A stretch of DNA of 64,000 nt, taken from Mactra quadrangularis (taxonomy: Eukaryota > Mollusca > Bivalvia > Venerida > Mactridae). Shown here piece by piece: positions 26,161-39,060 of the stretch (positions are counted from its first letter, which is position 1; every line of letters begins with the position of its first letter). Below the pieces are notes generated by a model. The model worked only from the letters and a program-made list of their open reading frames with translations. It searched no databases and was not told the DNA's origin. The position numbers and the translations under genes were made by a program. The DNA lies in assembly GCA_025267735.1 (NCBI GenBank), contig CM046299.1, positions 21,908,232 through 21,972,231 on the forward strand. The letters run 5' to 3'.

Positions 26161-29100
26161 TTAGAATGATGGACAAAATATAGTATGAATATAGAATGAT
26201 GAACAAAATGTAGCATGAAGATAGAAATAATGAATATAAAATACTGTATGAATATAGAAATATAGGAAAGATGAACAAAATATTGTACGAATATAAAAAT
26301 GATTAACAAAATATGGCATGAATATAGAAATAAAGGAAAGATGAACAAAATATAGTATCAAAATAATTATGATGAACAAAAAATAGCATGAATATAGAAA
26401 TGATGCACATCATATAGCATGAATAAAGAAATGATGCACACATATAGCATGAATATAGAAATGATGAACCAAATAAAGCATGAATATAGAAAAAAAGGAA
26501 TGATGAACAAAAAAAACCATGTATTTGGAAATAATGAATAAAACATATAGCGTGACTAAAGAAATGATGAACAAAATATAGTATGAATATAGGAATGATG
26601 AACAAAACAAAGCATGAATATAGAAATGATGCACAAAATATAGCATGAATATAGAAATATAGGAATGATGAACAAAATATAGCATGCATATAGGAATGAC
26701 GATCAAAATATAGCATGAATATAGTAATGATAAACAAAATATAGCATGAATATAGAAATAATAAACAAAATACATGTATACAGTATGAATACAGAAATAT
26801 AGGATAGATGATCAAAATATAGTATGAATATAGAAATAATAAACAAAATAAAGCATGAAGATTGAAATAAAGGAAAGATGAACAAAATATAGTATGAAAA
26901 TAATAATGATGAACAATATATAAATCAGGAATAAAGAATTAATGAACAAAATAAAGCATGAATATAGAAATAAATAACAAACTATATCATGAATATAGAA
27001 ATAAAGGAAAAATGAACAAAATATAGTTTGAAAATAATTATGATTAACAAAATATAGCATGAATATAGAAATGATGCACATCATATTGCATGAATATAGA
27101 AATGATGCACATCATAAAGCATGAATATAGAAATTATGAACAAAATATAGCATGAATATAGAAATAAAGGAATGATGAACAAAATAAGCCATGTATTTGG
27201 AAATAATGAATAAAACATATAGTATGAATAAAGAAATGATGACCAAAATATAGTATGAATATAGGAATGATGAACAAAACATAGCATGAATATAGAAATG
27301 ATGACAAAATGTAGCATGAATATAGAAATATAGTAATGTTGAACAAAATATGGCATGCATATAGGAATGATAAACGAAATATAGCATGAATATAGAAATG
27401 ATCAACATAATACAAGTATACAGTATGAACATAGAAATATAGGATAGATGAACAAAATATAGTATGAATATAGAAATAATGAACAAAATAAAGCATGAAT
27501 ATAGAAATAAAGGAACGATGAACAAAATATAATATGAATATAGAAATGAATAACAATATAAAGCATGAATATAAAAATTATGAACATCATACATGCATAG
27601 CATATAAATATAAATGATGAACGAAATATGGCATGAATATTAAAATAAAGAAATGATAAACAAAATAAACCATGAATATAGAAATAATGAATATAATATA
27701 CAGTATCAATATAGAAATAGTTAAATGATGAACAAAATGTAGTACGAATATAGTAAGAATGAACATTATATAGTATGAATATAGATATAACGGAAAGATG
27801 AACAAAAAAAAGTATGAATATAGAAATGATGAATGCAATATAGTATGAAAATAGGAATGATGAACATAATAGAGCATGAATATAGAAATGAATAACAAAA
27901 TATATCATAAATATAGAAATAAAGTTGAGATGAATAAAATATAGAATGAAAATAATTATGATGAACAAAATATAGCATTTATGTAGATATGATGCACGTC
28001 ATATTGCATGAATATAGAAATGATGCACATCATATTGCATGAATATAGAAATGATGCACATCATATTGCATGAATATAGAAATGATGCACATCATATTGC
28101 ATGAATATAGAAATATAGGAGTGATGAACAAAATATAGTATGAATATAGAAATGATGAACAAAATATAGCATGAATATAGAAAGGATGAACAAAATATAG
28201 CATGAATATAGAAATATAGGAATGATGAGCTAAATATAGCATGAATATAGAAATGATGAACAAAATATAGCATAAATATAGAAATATAGGAATGATGAAC
28301 AAACTATAGTATGAATATAGAAAACAGAAAGATAAATGAAATACATAGCATGAATTAAAAAAATACAGAAATATAGGAATGATGAATAAAAATGAAGCAT
28401 GAATATAGAAATAATGAACATAAAATACTGTATGATTATAGAAATGTAGGAAGATGAACAAAATATAGTATGAATATATAAATGATAAATAAGAGCAATA
28501 AAGCATGAGAATGGTAATAATGAACAAAATGTAGCTTGAATAAAGAGATAAAGAAAAGATGAACAAAATTGAGAATGAATATAGAAATGATGAACAAAAT
28601 ATAGCATGAATATAGAAATGATGAACAAAAATATAGCATGAATAAAAAAATATAGGAATGATGAACAAAATATAGCATGAATATAGAAATGATAACGAAA
28701 AATAGCATGAATATAGAAATAATGAACATAATATACAGTATGAAAATAGAAATATAGGAAAGTTGAACCAAATAAAGTTTGAATATGTAGTAATTATGAA
28801 CATATTTTAGTATGAATATAGAAATATAGGAATGATGAACAAAATTTAGTGTGAATATACAAATGATCAACAAAATAAAGCATGAATATATGAATGATGA
28901 ACAAAATATAGCATGAATCTAGAAATGATGGACAATATATAGTATATATGTAGAAATATAGGAATGATGAACAAACTATAGTATGAATGTAGAAATATAG
29001 GAATGATGGCCAAAATATAGCATGAATATAGAATTAACTGAAATATGGGAAAGATGAACAAAATAAAGCATGTATGTAGAAATAATGGAAATAATATGCA

Positions 29101-31203
29101 GTATGAATATGGAAATATAGGAAAGATGAACAAAATTGTGTATGAATATGTAAATGGTGAACACTGAACAGGGTAAAGCATGAATATAGAAATAATGAAC
29201 ACAATATAGCATGAATATAGAATTAAGAAGGTATGATGAACAAAATATAGTATGAATATAGAAATGATGAACAAATATATCATAAATGTAGAAATTATGA
29301 ACATCATATCGCATGAATATAGAAATGATAAACAAAATGTAGCATGAATATAGAAATAAAGGAATTATGAACAAAATAAAGCATGAATATAAAGAAATAA
29401 GGAACATAATATTCAGAATGAATATATAAATATAGGAATTAAAGTTGAACGAAATAAAGTATGAATATGTAGTAATAATGAACATAATTTAGTATGAATG
29501 TAGAAATATAGGAAAGATAAACAAATTATAGTATGAATATAAAAATGATGAACAAAATATATAATGAATATAGAAATAATGAACATCTTATGGCATGAAT
29601 ATAGAAATAATGAACGAAATATGGCATGAATATTAAAATAAAGAAATGATGAACAAAATAAACCTTGAATATTGGAATGATGAACAAAATGTAGCATGAA
29701 TATATAAATATAGGAAAGATGAACAAAATATAGTATGAATATAGAAAAAAGAAAGATAAATGAAATATATATCATGGATATTAAAAATATACAAAAATAT
29801 AGGAATGATGAACACAATGAAGCATGAATAAAGAAATAATGAACATAAAATACTGTATGAATATAGAAATGTAGGAAGATAAACAGAATATAGTATGAAT
29901 GTTTAAATGATAAATAAGATAAAGCACAAGTATAGAAATAATGAAGAAAATATAGATTGAATATAGAGATAAAAAAGGAAGAAAATTTAGTACATGTATG
30001 AATAAAGAAATGATGAACAAAATATAGCATGAATATAGAAATGATAAAAGAAAAGTAGCATGAATAATGAACTTAAGGAATGATGAACAAAATAAGGCAT
30101 GAATATAAATATAATGAACATAATATAAAGTATGAATAAAGCATGAATATGGAAATAATGAACATAATACTATGCAGTATGAATATAGAAAAATAGGAAA
30201 GATGAACAAAATATACTATGAATATAGAAATAATGCAAAAAATATAGTATGAATATAGAAAAATAGGAAAGATGAACATATAATAGTATGAATATAAAAG
30301 TGATGAACAAAATATAGAATGAATATAGAAATATAGGAATGATGAACAAAATATAGCATAATTATAGAAATATAGGAATGATGAACAAAATATAGCTTGA
30401 ATATAGGAATGATGAACAAAATATAGCATGAATATAGAAATATAGGAAAAATGAACAAAATATAGCATGAATATAGAAATATTAAAATGATAATTAAAAT
30501 ATAGTATGAAGAAAGACATGATGAACAAAATATGGCATGAATTTAGAAGTGATGAACAAAATATAGCATGAATACAGGTACAATGAACAAAAATTAAGTA
30601 CGAACATAGAAATATAGGAATAATAAAAATTTAAAGTATGAACATAGGAAGAGCAAAAATAGTATGAATATAGACATTGCGTACAAAATTAAGTATAAAT
30701 ATAGAAATATAGGAATGATGAACAAAATATAACATGTATAAAGGTACAATGAACTAAATATTGTATGAATATAGGACTGTATATAAGAAAGATAAAAAAT
30801 AAAGTATGAATATAGAAATGAATAGCAAAAATAGTATGAATATAGGCATGATGTACATAATAAAGTATAAATATAAGATATAGAAATGAAAATAGAAATG
30901 ATGAACAAAACATAGCATGATTATGGACATGATGAACAAATTAACATGAATATATAGAAATATATAGAAATAATGAACTAAATATAGCATGAATATAGAA
31001 ATATAGGAATGATGAACAAAATATAGCATGAATCGAGAAATAATAATCAAAATATAGCATGAATATAGGTACAATGAACGAAATATAGTATGAATATAGA
31101 AATGTAGGAAAGATAAAAAAATAAAGTATGAATATAGGAATGAAGAGCAAAAATTTTATGAATATAGGCATGATGTACAAACTATAGTATTAATATAGAA
31201 ATT
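26161..31203. repeat. ~31-bp satellite, array 2 (5.0 kb)
   Basis: The monomer family and orientation match array 1, entered by the identical AGAATGATGGACAAAATATA. A local run of CACATCATATTGCATGAATA units near 28,000-28,100 and blocks with GAAGAAAGACATGATGAAC near 30,510 show independent local amplification. All minus-strand open frames here are repeat-derived. Confidence 0.95.
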
Positions 31204-32023
31204 TATGACGTCACACTTACGAAATATTTCTTTGTTTTCGATGTGTTTTGTATGACATGTAGTATGTAAGTATGATATTGTTTGCGAGTATTTTTTGTAT
31301 GTGGAATTACAGATAGTTAATATAGCATTTGTTATACTTATTGTTTTAAATAAACATTGTACATATTAGATCTATGTTGCTGATGTCATTGTGACGTATA
31401 TTTAAGAAAATACTCGTTTGAAAATACACATGTGATTCAGTTAATTCATAATCGCTGATGTGTAACTCATGTCGTTTATTCCAGGGTGCTTGTTTATTCA
31501 TACCACAGAGTACTTCAATTGGTGAAGTCAGTACTTTGATTATATTAAGTCAGAGTAACTCCCCTTTATTATTCGCTGAATGAAATGCTTCATTTATTTA
31601 TTCATTTATTTATTTATTGACATTTAAGATCATTAGCACATTATAACACAGTATCACAGAAATATTCAATAAAATCACAGATAAAAGTTAAACATCAGTA
31701 TAATTATATGATGATAAGACATGATGAACAAAAAACTATTGACTAGCATATTATGACTTAAAACAGTGTACAACCATAGCTCGACGTACTTTTAATAATA
31801 TATTTGAATAGACATGTGTTGTAATCAAGTACTAAGAACCTGAGGATAACCCATTAAGCTGAAAACTTATTTCCAATGGGGTCCATTTAAGGGAATAACA
31901 AATTGTTTTTCAAAAAAATAGAAAAAATAACAATTATTAAGGAAAAGACTTTGTTCAAAAACAGGATTATTAAAAGTATGATACAAGCACATATTATCAC
32001 AGACGAATGTGTCTAATAAAACA
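31204..32023. repeat. Segmental duplication, right flank of array 2
   Basis: This is the counterpart of 22,334-23,143. Here it joins the satellite directly at ATATAGAAATT|TATGACGTC, whereas in the other copy about 500 bp (SINE-like copy plus unique DNA) lies between. No gene is seen. Confidence 0.85.
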
Positions 32024-32500
32024 GATCAATAACATATATCTAACAAGTAAAAAATTGCTGCGAAATGCAGCAAAGTGATTGTCTCGGCAAACAGAAATTA
32101 TTATGTATAATCTAAAGGTAACTCAAAAGCATTATATTGAATTGTCATGTTAATGTTTTTCAGTAATAAAAAGGTAACTTGTTATAAAACGTTTTCCTGT
32201 TCAAATGTAACATTCTCGTTCCAAGAGCCTAGTAAGATTCTCGATACTAGTTAGATCGAGAATCTTGACATTCTTGGAGTACGCGAATAGTCTGGATCTA
32301 GACACCATCTTTATTCCGACAGGATGTTTGGTTCTAGTTGGATTTATTTCCAGTAATTCATATTTGCATGACGCTTAAAAAGATTGGCAAAAGGGAAAAC
32401 ATAGTCTTCAGAACAGAAGCTATTTACACGACTTATCGCTTCTGTTTAGTCAAGTGCTCCTTACTTTGCGGATCTGTTCTTACCAATCCGTGTAACCAAT
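32024..32500. other. Unique spacer
   Basis: No exon, RNA gene or repeat is recognised. A short inverted pair, AAGATTCTCGAT and ATCGAGAATCTT, occurs near 32,233-32,265. Confidence 0.45.
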
Positions 32501-33102
32501 CATCTAACTAATGCATAACTGTCCAACATCTTTGAATTTCGACATTTTGATATTACAGGCGTGAACATTTGTTGCATTTATTTTTTAATCACGAGACATT
32601 CATGCAATCTAAACGTATGTGTCTCTGCCTTAAAATAGAAATATCAGTTTGCGCATAGTATTTAAGCAGAGGTAGAAAGTCAACGAGTGAATCTTTCGAA
32701 CCGGTGTATTGGAGAGTAGTCATTACTTTACTTGTTACGGAAGAATTTTGTTGCCGGATACACGAAAGGATTTAACATGTATTTTAATTCCGAAAAGATG
32801 CACTTAAATACAAAAGGCAAACTATTTCGAATAGAAATCATTTTTCTTAATAATGAATTTACTCGGACTCGAGAAATCATAATCCATTCGACAAATTAAA
32901 AACTGGCGAGCTTTTCACCTAGGTGTAAATGTCCGTCATTTTAACTCTCTTAAAATTACTTGGTCCGCTGCAGTGATACGTCTGGTCAATAGTCCGTCAA
33001 TATAGTACCAAACTCTTCATAATTGAAAAAAATAATCTTACATTTGCTCGATCTATAACCAGAAGCAAGTTCAATTACACAAAACGTTACAGTACGTTAC
33101 AT

Positions 33103-33227
33103 AACGATGCATTCGGAACTCCTCGGCCGTACATTTGTTTACTTTTACACCGGACTTTTCAAAATAGCGCCCAAATATGTCCGAGATTATTCGCAGCAAA
33201 TGGACGAGGAGTTCCGAATGTATCGTT
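33103..33227. mobile_element. MITE, 125 bp, with 23-bp inverted ends
   Basis: The left arm AACGATGCATTCGGAACT (continuing CCTCG) and the right arm ending CCGAATGTATCGTT are inverse copies with one mismatch. The internal GCCCAAATATGTCCGAG relates it to the 24,354 element. It lies inside duplicated copy A, so it predates that duplication. Confidence 0.75.
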
Positions 33228-33971
33228 ACAGATCGAACGTTCTATAACGTTCGCAGTTACTGAACTCAACCCTGGTCCGTAACTCTTACGCTCTTAAAAT
33301 TAACTGGTCCGCTGCCCTTAATCATTGTTAGAAAAGATCGCCAATAGAACTCAGTAAAAGTAAGAATTAAAAGTCAATGTTACGCGATAACGCTTCTTTA
33401 TTTATACAGTAGGCTAAAAAGAAAAAAGGTATATAATTAAAATATTATATTTGAATCATATCAAATTAGTTTTCAAATGATAAAGGCTCTAACAGTTGAG
33501 TTCAGTAACTGCATTGTATCTTTTAATAGTTAAAGTCTGCAAACTAATTTCTTAGAATATAATTTCGATAATGGTATCTTATCTTTTCAAATTAAATTTT
33601 GGCAAATATCATTTATATACATGCATGTACTATACACACATTATGATACGCATATTTGTTAAACTGTATCCGTACACTAAACGGGTCTGCTGGTCCGGTT
33701 GGTCTGCGATTTATACCTACCCTTTTTCGTGTGATTCGAAAGGATTTGCGGAAATGTGTTGATATAAAACGCTGATTTTTCGCGTGTTGCATTGTTGCAA
33801 GAAAAATTGTTTATATGGTTTCCCCCAAAAATGCTTTTTCTATTTACCTTTAACGGAAATAGGCTGTACTATGACTGCATTAAAAACAATAAATTTGTCG
33901 GCAGTGGAAATCGAAAGGATTTATATCACGTGACTTTTGCCCATTGCTATCAAAATCTACCCACCACAATA

Positions 33972-33993
33972 TCACGGCGTTGAGACGCCGTGA
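33972..33993. other. Hairpin at end of duplication copy A
   Basis: TCACGGCGT, loop TGAG, ACGCCGTGA gives a perfect 9-bp stem in GC-rich sequence. It marks the boundary with copy B. Confidence 0.85.
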
Positions 33994-34601
33994 AATCATC
34001 TAACTAATGCATAACTGTCCAGCATCTTTGAATTTCGACATTTTGATTTTACAGGCGTGAACATTTGTTGCATTTATTGCATTTATTTTTTAATCACGAG
34101 ACAGTCATGCAATCTAAATGTGTGTGTCTTTGCCTTGAAATAGAAATATCAGTTTGTGCATAGTATTTAAGCAGAGGTAGAGAGTCAGCGAGTGAATCTT
34201 TCAAACCAGTGTATTAGAGAGTAGTCATACCTTTACTTGTTACGGAAGAATTTTGTTGCCGGATACACGAAAGGATTTAACATGTATTTTAATTCCGAAA
34301 AGATGCACTTAAATACAAAAGGCAAGCTATTTCGAATAGAAATCATTTTTCTTAATAATGAATTCACTCGGACTCGAGAAAACATACTCCATTCGAACAA
34401 ATTAAAAACTGGCGAGCTTTTCACCTAGGTGTAAATGTCATTTTAACTCTCTTAAAATTACCTGGTCCGTCTGGTCAATAGTCCGTCAATATAATACCAA
34501 ACTTTTCATAATTAAAAAAAGTCTGCAAAAATAATCTTACATCTGCTCGATCTATAACCAGAAGCAAGTTCAATTACACAAAACGCTACAGTACGTTACA
34601 T

Positions 34602-34726
34602 AACGATGCATTCGGAACTCCTCGGTCATACATTTGTTTACTTTAACGCCGGACATTTCAAAATAGCGTCCAAATATGTCCGAGATTATTCGCAGCAAAT
34701 GGACGAGGACTTCCGAATGTATCGTT
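34602..34726. mobile_element. MITE, 125 bp, duplicated copy
   Basis: This is the same element at the corresponding position in copy B, with the right arm altered to GAGGACTTCCGAATG. It is not an independent insertion. Confidence 0.75.
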
Positions 34727-35494
34727 GCGGAACGTTCTATAACCTTCGCAGTTACTGAACTCAACCCTGGTCCGTAACTCTTATGCTCTTAAAATTAACT
34801 GGTCCGCTGCACTTAATCATAGTTAGAAAAGATCGCCAACAGAGCTCAGTAAGAGTAAGAATTAAGAGTCAATGTTACACGATTACGCTTCTTTATTCAT
34901 ACAGTCGGCTAATAAGAAAAAAAGGTATATTATTAAAATATATGAATCATATCAAATTAGTTTTCAAATGATAAATGCTCTAACAGTTGAAATATATATA
35001 ATATTTACAACAATATGTGATGAAGCAATCGACGATTCTTTTAATAGTTAAAGTCTGCAAAGTTATTTCTTAAGATATAATTTCGATATTGGTGTCTTAT
35101 CTTTTCAAATAAAATATTGGCAAATATCAATAATATATGTACTATACACACATTATGATACGCATATTTGTTAAACTGTGTCCGTATACTAAACTGGTCT
35201 CCTGGTCCGGTTGGTTCGCGATTTATACCTACCCCTTTTCGTGTGATTCGAAAGGATTTGCGGAAATGTGTTGATATAAAACGCTGATTTTTCGTGTGTT
35301 GCATTGTTGCAAGAAAAATTGTTTATATGGATTCCCCCAAAAATGATTTTTCTATTTAACTTTTAACGGAAATGGGCTGTACTATGACTGCATTAAAAAC
35401 AATAAATTTGTCGGCAGTGGAAATCGAAAGGATTTTTATCATTTTTTATCACGTGACTTTTGCCCATTGCTATCAAAATCTACCCACCACAATA

Positions 35495-35516
35495 TCACGG
35501 CGTTGAGACGCCGTGA
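35495..35516. other. Hairpin at end of duplication copy B
   Basis: The 22 bases are the same as at 33,972, again at the copy boundary. It may be the terminal structure of a transposon carried in each copy. Confidence 0.85.
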
Positions 35517-35724
35517 AATAAAATGCCTTCTTCTCCATTGCTCTAATTGCATTGATTGATGCCAACTATACGTATAACTATAAACTCTCCATACTCAGGC
35601 GCATTGTAGACCTTCGATATTCTTGCACATATGTTCCGAGTTTGTCTGAGAACCATGAACCGAGTGTCACGTGACGCTTTCGTGACTACATTCTAACACA
35701 TCATACTCACAAAAATGATTCTTA

Positions 35725-36054
35725 CTGCAACCCGATAAAAATCCTAGATCCGAACTGAGATTCGAACCCACGATCTCTCTCGTGGACACTTTACCATGTT
35801 ACCATAAAAGCTAGCTTGAAGACAAGGGATTACAGGCACAGTATTATGCCTCTGCTACACACACCAACCCCTTATCATAATTCATCCTCGAATTCTTGGA
35901 GCTTGATTGTCTGCGGGACTATCTAAGGGTGTAATCACACAATTCCTAGTGGGTTATTTACGTTGGGCGCCAGATGTAACCCGATAAAATTCATGGTCCG
36001 AGCTGAGTTGTAAGCAACACTCTACCACGTCGCCATAAAAGCTAGCTTTACACA
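35725..36054 (-). mobile_element. TRIM-like LTR element with tRNA-like LTRs
   Basis: Two related direct repeats, 35,725-about 35,868 and 35,975-36,054, begin TGCAACCCGATAAAA and TGTAACCCGATAAAA. Between them the minus strand reads TGGCGCCCAACG (35,972-35,961), the classic primer-binding site complementary to tRNA-Lys, two bases from the repeat end ...GGGTTACA. A purine run AAGGGG on the minus strand precedes the other repeat. The 35,725 repeat, on the minus strand, holds TGGTAAAGTG (A-box-like) and GGGTTCGAATC (B-box); the other keeps TGGTAGAGTGT. The internal part is only ~100 bp, with no coding. The right repeat is deleted at both the B-box and its outer end. Confidence 0.5.
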
Positions 36055-38600
36055 ATGACTTTTTTACATTTACAAATAATATCGCAGATAATATCCCTTA
36101 GAATTGGTAATTTGAGCCCCTATAGATGTAAATATTATATCAGCCCATGGTCACTTTTAATGTATTCTCGAAATAAGCCCAGAGACGTTCATTAATTCTG
36201 CCATGTAATCATTGTATCCATTATAGATACGGCATCAATTTTTGCCATATTATTCAACATGGCTATTATAATTTTATTGGAGAATGTGGTAGTACTTATT
36301 AGTAATTATACTCGGTTGTACGGTTATTAAAGAGAAACAACTCCTACATCTTTAGGCCTACTAGACATTTTATTGATAATCATCGCGTAACTTGTATTAT
36401 GTATACAACAGCGGAGTTCCGATTTAGGTCTTTTTAAGGGACTTGAATACAAATGACAATAACAATGACTTGAACTTTATCATACTTGCATTCTGATTAC
36501 TCAAGTATTACGAAATCTCATTTCTAAATTACCTTGGTATCCGATTACTTTCCTGCACATTTAAAAAAAGAAAAAAACAACAGAAATACAATATATTTCA
36601 TTTCTACGATTGACATTTTTAAAACTAAAAATGATATATAACTAATGTAAATTCTTATTTAGAAAGCAAAACATATGATAAAAATAATGTTTCATTTTAA
36701 TCCCTTTAAAAGCTTATTGTGATTATAATGCATACTTAGCTATTAAAGTATGAAAAAGACGTAGGGCATTACCCAAGCAATACCCAAGGAAGGATAAAGC
36801 ATGACTAAATACGTTTATATGAGTAAGTCTATATTATCCTCAAATTCTGACCAGTGTCTTTCGGTGAGGTTCCAGATGGTAAAAGAGAATCACACTTATC
36901 TTCATTTAACAAATTATTAACAATTTTGAATAAACTTTAGCTATCTCTGCCAGCAGCTTGAACTTTGAGTAATAGTCTTTAAGGGCTTCAATCAGCAGTT
37001 TGTTATACAGCAAATTGATTCCTGTAAATTTGATGATGGATCGAAATTTTTGTTTCCCTCCATTTGCGTTCTTATTTACGTTTCAAATGTTTAGCAGAAT
37101 GTAGCTGCTCATTAAACCATGGACATCGAGGACAAACTGTAATTGTCACTGTGCGTAACTCGTGATTTCGGCACGACAGACCTTTCTGTGTTAGTGCGTC
37201 GTAAAACCAAAACAAACAAACAAATCATTACAAACATATTAACTATCTTACACATAATTTTGTTTTTTAAACTTCCTACTTCAAATTAGAAAATTATTCA
37301 ACCGATGACCGTGTTATTTAAAATCCGACCAGACTGTTAAAATATGGATCAATTCGGACGTTTGATTTTCTTAATAGTAGCAGAGTCGTTTAAATAGGTA
37401 TGCTATTTTATAGCACTTGAAGTGAACTTTTTTGTGTAAAGGTTCCGTTATGTAAGAACTAGAGAATTTCGAATCTCGGGATAGTCTGCTTAAGAAGAAA
37501 TCTAGTTGTATTAAGTGATTAAAACCACTGCATCTATCTTATGATGCGTTCGTCAGAATGACATCACAGTAACGAAAAAGTTTAAGTTTAAAGTGACAAA
37601 GTTTAATCATTTCAAGTAAGAAACAAGTTTCCAAAGTTATCAAATAATACCAAAATAATATCAAATAGCATCATCAAATAAAGCCTAAATGAAATGCTTG
37701 TAATGACTATAAAACTAAATATGAGGCAAAATAACTTAAACTAGGTCTTATCACATGATATGGCAAAATGAACAAAAACTAACAAAAATACTATATATTT
37801 ATATAATATGTACAAAAAAGATGGTACTCAATATTTAATTAAAGCTACATAGTTCTTAAACTAAATATTAAATATCAAATGAGCCTGACAGATCTTAGAA
37901 AAATATCATGACAGCCAAAAGTAAACAAAAGGCTTAAAATAGAATTTAAGATGGCTGCCAATTAACTAGAAATAATCAATGGTTCTTAAATAAACCTAAT
38001 TAAAACACTTATCTTAATAAAAATACACTTTAACCTTTAACTTACTTAAATAATTACTTAAATTACAAAATTGTTCCAAAAATACTTAAGTATAAACATT
38101 AAAAATATTTAATTAATTACAAATTAATACTAGAGAATTTTTAGCTCCTTCCAATTCAAGTGGTAAATTCAGATTGAGGCCTGCTCCCATTATTATGGAC
38201 TTAGACAGGACTGATGCCGACCAATTATCCAATTATCCAAGGGAAGTAACTCGGCAATAAACCTCTAAAAAGAATATCTTCTTTGTTCTTTATAAAAGAG
38301 AGATAACTCGAACTAAAGACCCTAATTATTAATGGCGGTTCCTTCAATGAAAATAGTGATTTTCTAGCCCCTATTTCATGAACAATGATACAAAATACAA
38401 GTTATAATATAAGTATAAACCTAAAATATAAATATTCTGACATAGATATGAAGTTAATTGGTCAATAAAACAATTATTAAGTGATTTATGACAGTTACAG
38501 CGACTTTAAAAACTGGTTTACCCAAAATCAAGGGTGAAGTCTAAAACTCTGACCTCTTTACAAAAAGATTAAGTTAATTCAGGAGTAAATAGTAGCTAAT
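36055..38600. other. AT-rich intergenic DNA, no gene recognised
   Basis: No exon pair or long frame is seen. It contains a SINE 3' tail (37,133-37,225) and two copies of the dispersed GGGAGNTAAC-type motif (38,239 and 38,296). Confidence 0.5.
37133..37225 (+). mobile_element. SINE 3' fragment
   Basis: It ends GTGCGTCGTAAAACCAAAAC then AAACAAACAAA. The same tail in reverse lies at 62,026-62,096 (GTGCACCGTAAAACC on the minus strand). The 5' part is not visible. Confidence 0.5.
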
Positions 38601-38739
38601 TTGCGTCAGTATGACTCAAGAAGGCCAGTTAAAGCCACTAAACGAAGACAAAATCTTTATTATCAATTTCAATACAAGTAAAACTAACAAAAAGGCAATA
38701 GAATATAACTGCCTTTGGATTATAATAACTCTCTCTAGC

Positions 38740-38950
38740 GGAGGTGTGTTCAACAATGCGAGCGCTCGAGCGACCGCCCGCCTTGCGAATTTCTAGGTTA
38801 TTATCGTCGGAACATGTCCGACGATGATAACAATTATCAAAATTTGAGCATTTTTGTGTCGACACCGGCTGTCTTTAGCCAATCAGAACGTTGTATTAAA
38901 GGTCACGTGACCAAAATGATGACGTCGAGTAGCAATAAAGGGGTGCGTGT
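38740..38950. promoter_or_regulatory. GC-rich island with CCAAT, E-box and CRE-like motifs
   Basis: A CpG-rich block (GCGAGCGCTCGAGCGAC) is followed by a 14-bp-arm hairpin (38,798-38,830, arms TTATTATCGTCGGA / TCCGACGATGATAA). Then come AGCCAATCAGAACG, TATTAAAGG, TCACGTGACC and TGACGTCG within 60 bp. The cluster looks like a core promoter of unknown direction. No matching first exon is identified; open frames on both strands (38,638-39,029) are probably incidental. Confidence 0.35.
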
Positions 38951-39060
38951 ATGGAATCGTCCACGGCGTGTATTACATGTATATGGTAATCTGTTTGTAA
39001 TACAAGAAAATATCATTATCGATATATGAACGGGTATCAATTTTAAAGTGTATCAATTTA

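Larger units (their letters stand above)
32501..33996. repeat. 1.5-kb tandem duplication, copy A
   Basis: It starts CATCTAACTAATGCATAACT and ends in a hairpin plus TGAAAT. Short open frames (33,571-33,762 and 33,792-33,983) have no recognisable domain. The block matching the 34,237-34,428 frame is shifted here by small indels. Confidence 0.9.
33997..35519. repeat. 1.5-kb tandem duplication, copy B
   Basis: This directly adjoins copy A with the same start and end sequences and many small substitutions and indels. A 63-codon + frame (34,237-34,428) and an overlapping minus frame are both open here. Disruption of the + frame in copy A argues against constraint. Confidence 0.9.

Noticed and set aside
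15352..31203. Dozens of long minus-strand open frames, up to 611 codons, in the satellite arrays
   Set aside because: The 31-bp monomer has no stop in any minus frame, so long frames follow from the repeat alone. The peptides are a 31-residue cycle repeated with drift, with no start context or splice structure.
34237..34428. 63-codon + frame resembling a protein fragment (AGYTKGFNMYF)
   Set aside because: The duplicate copy at 32,741-32,900 is frame-shifted, the opposite strand is equally open, and I could not tie it to a family.
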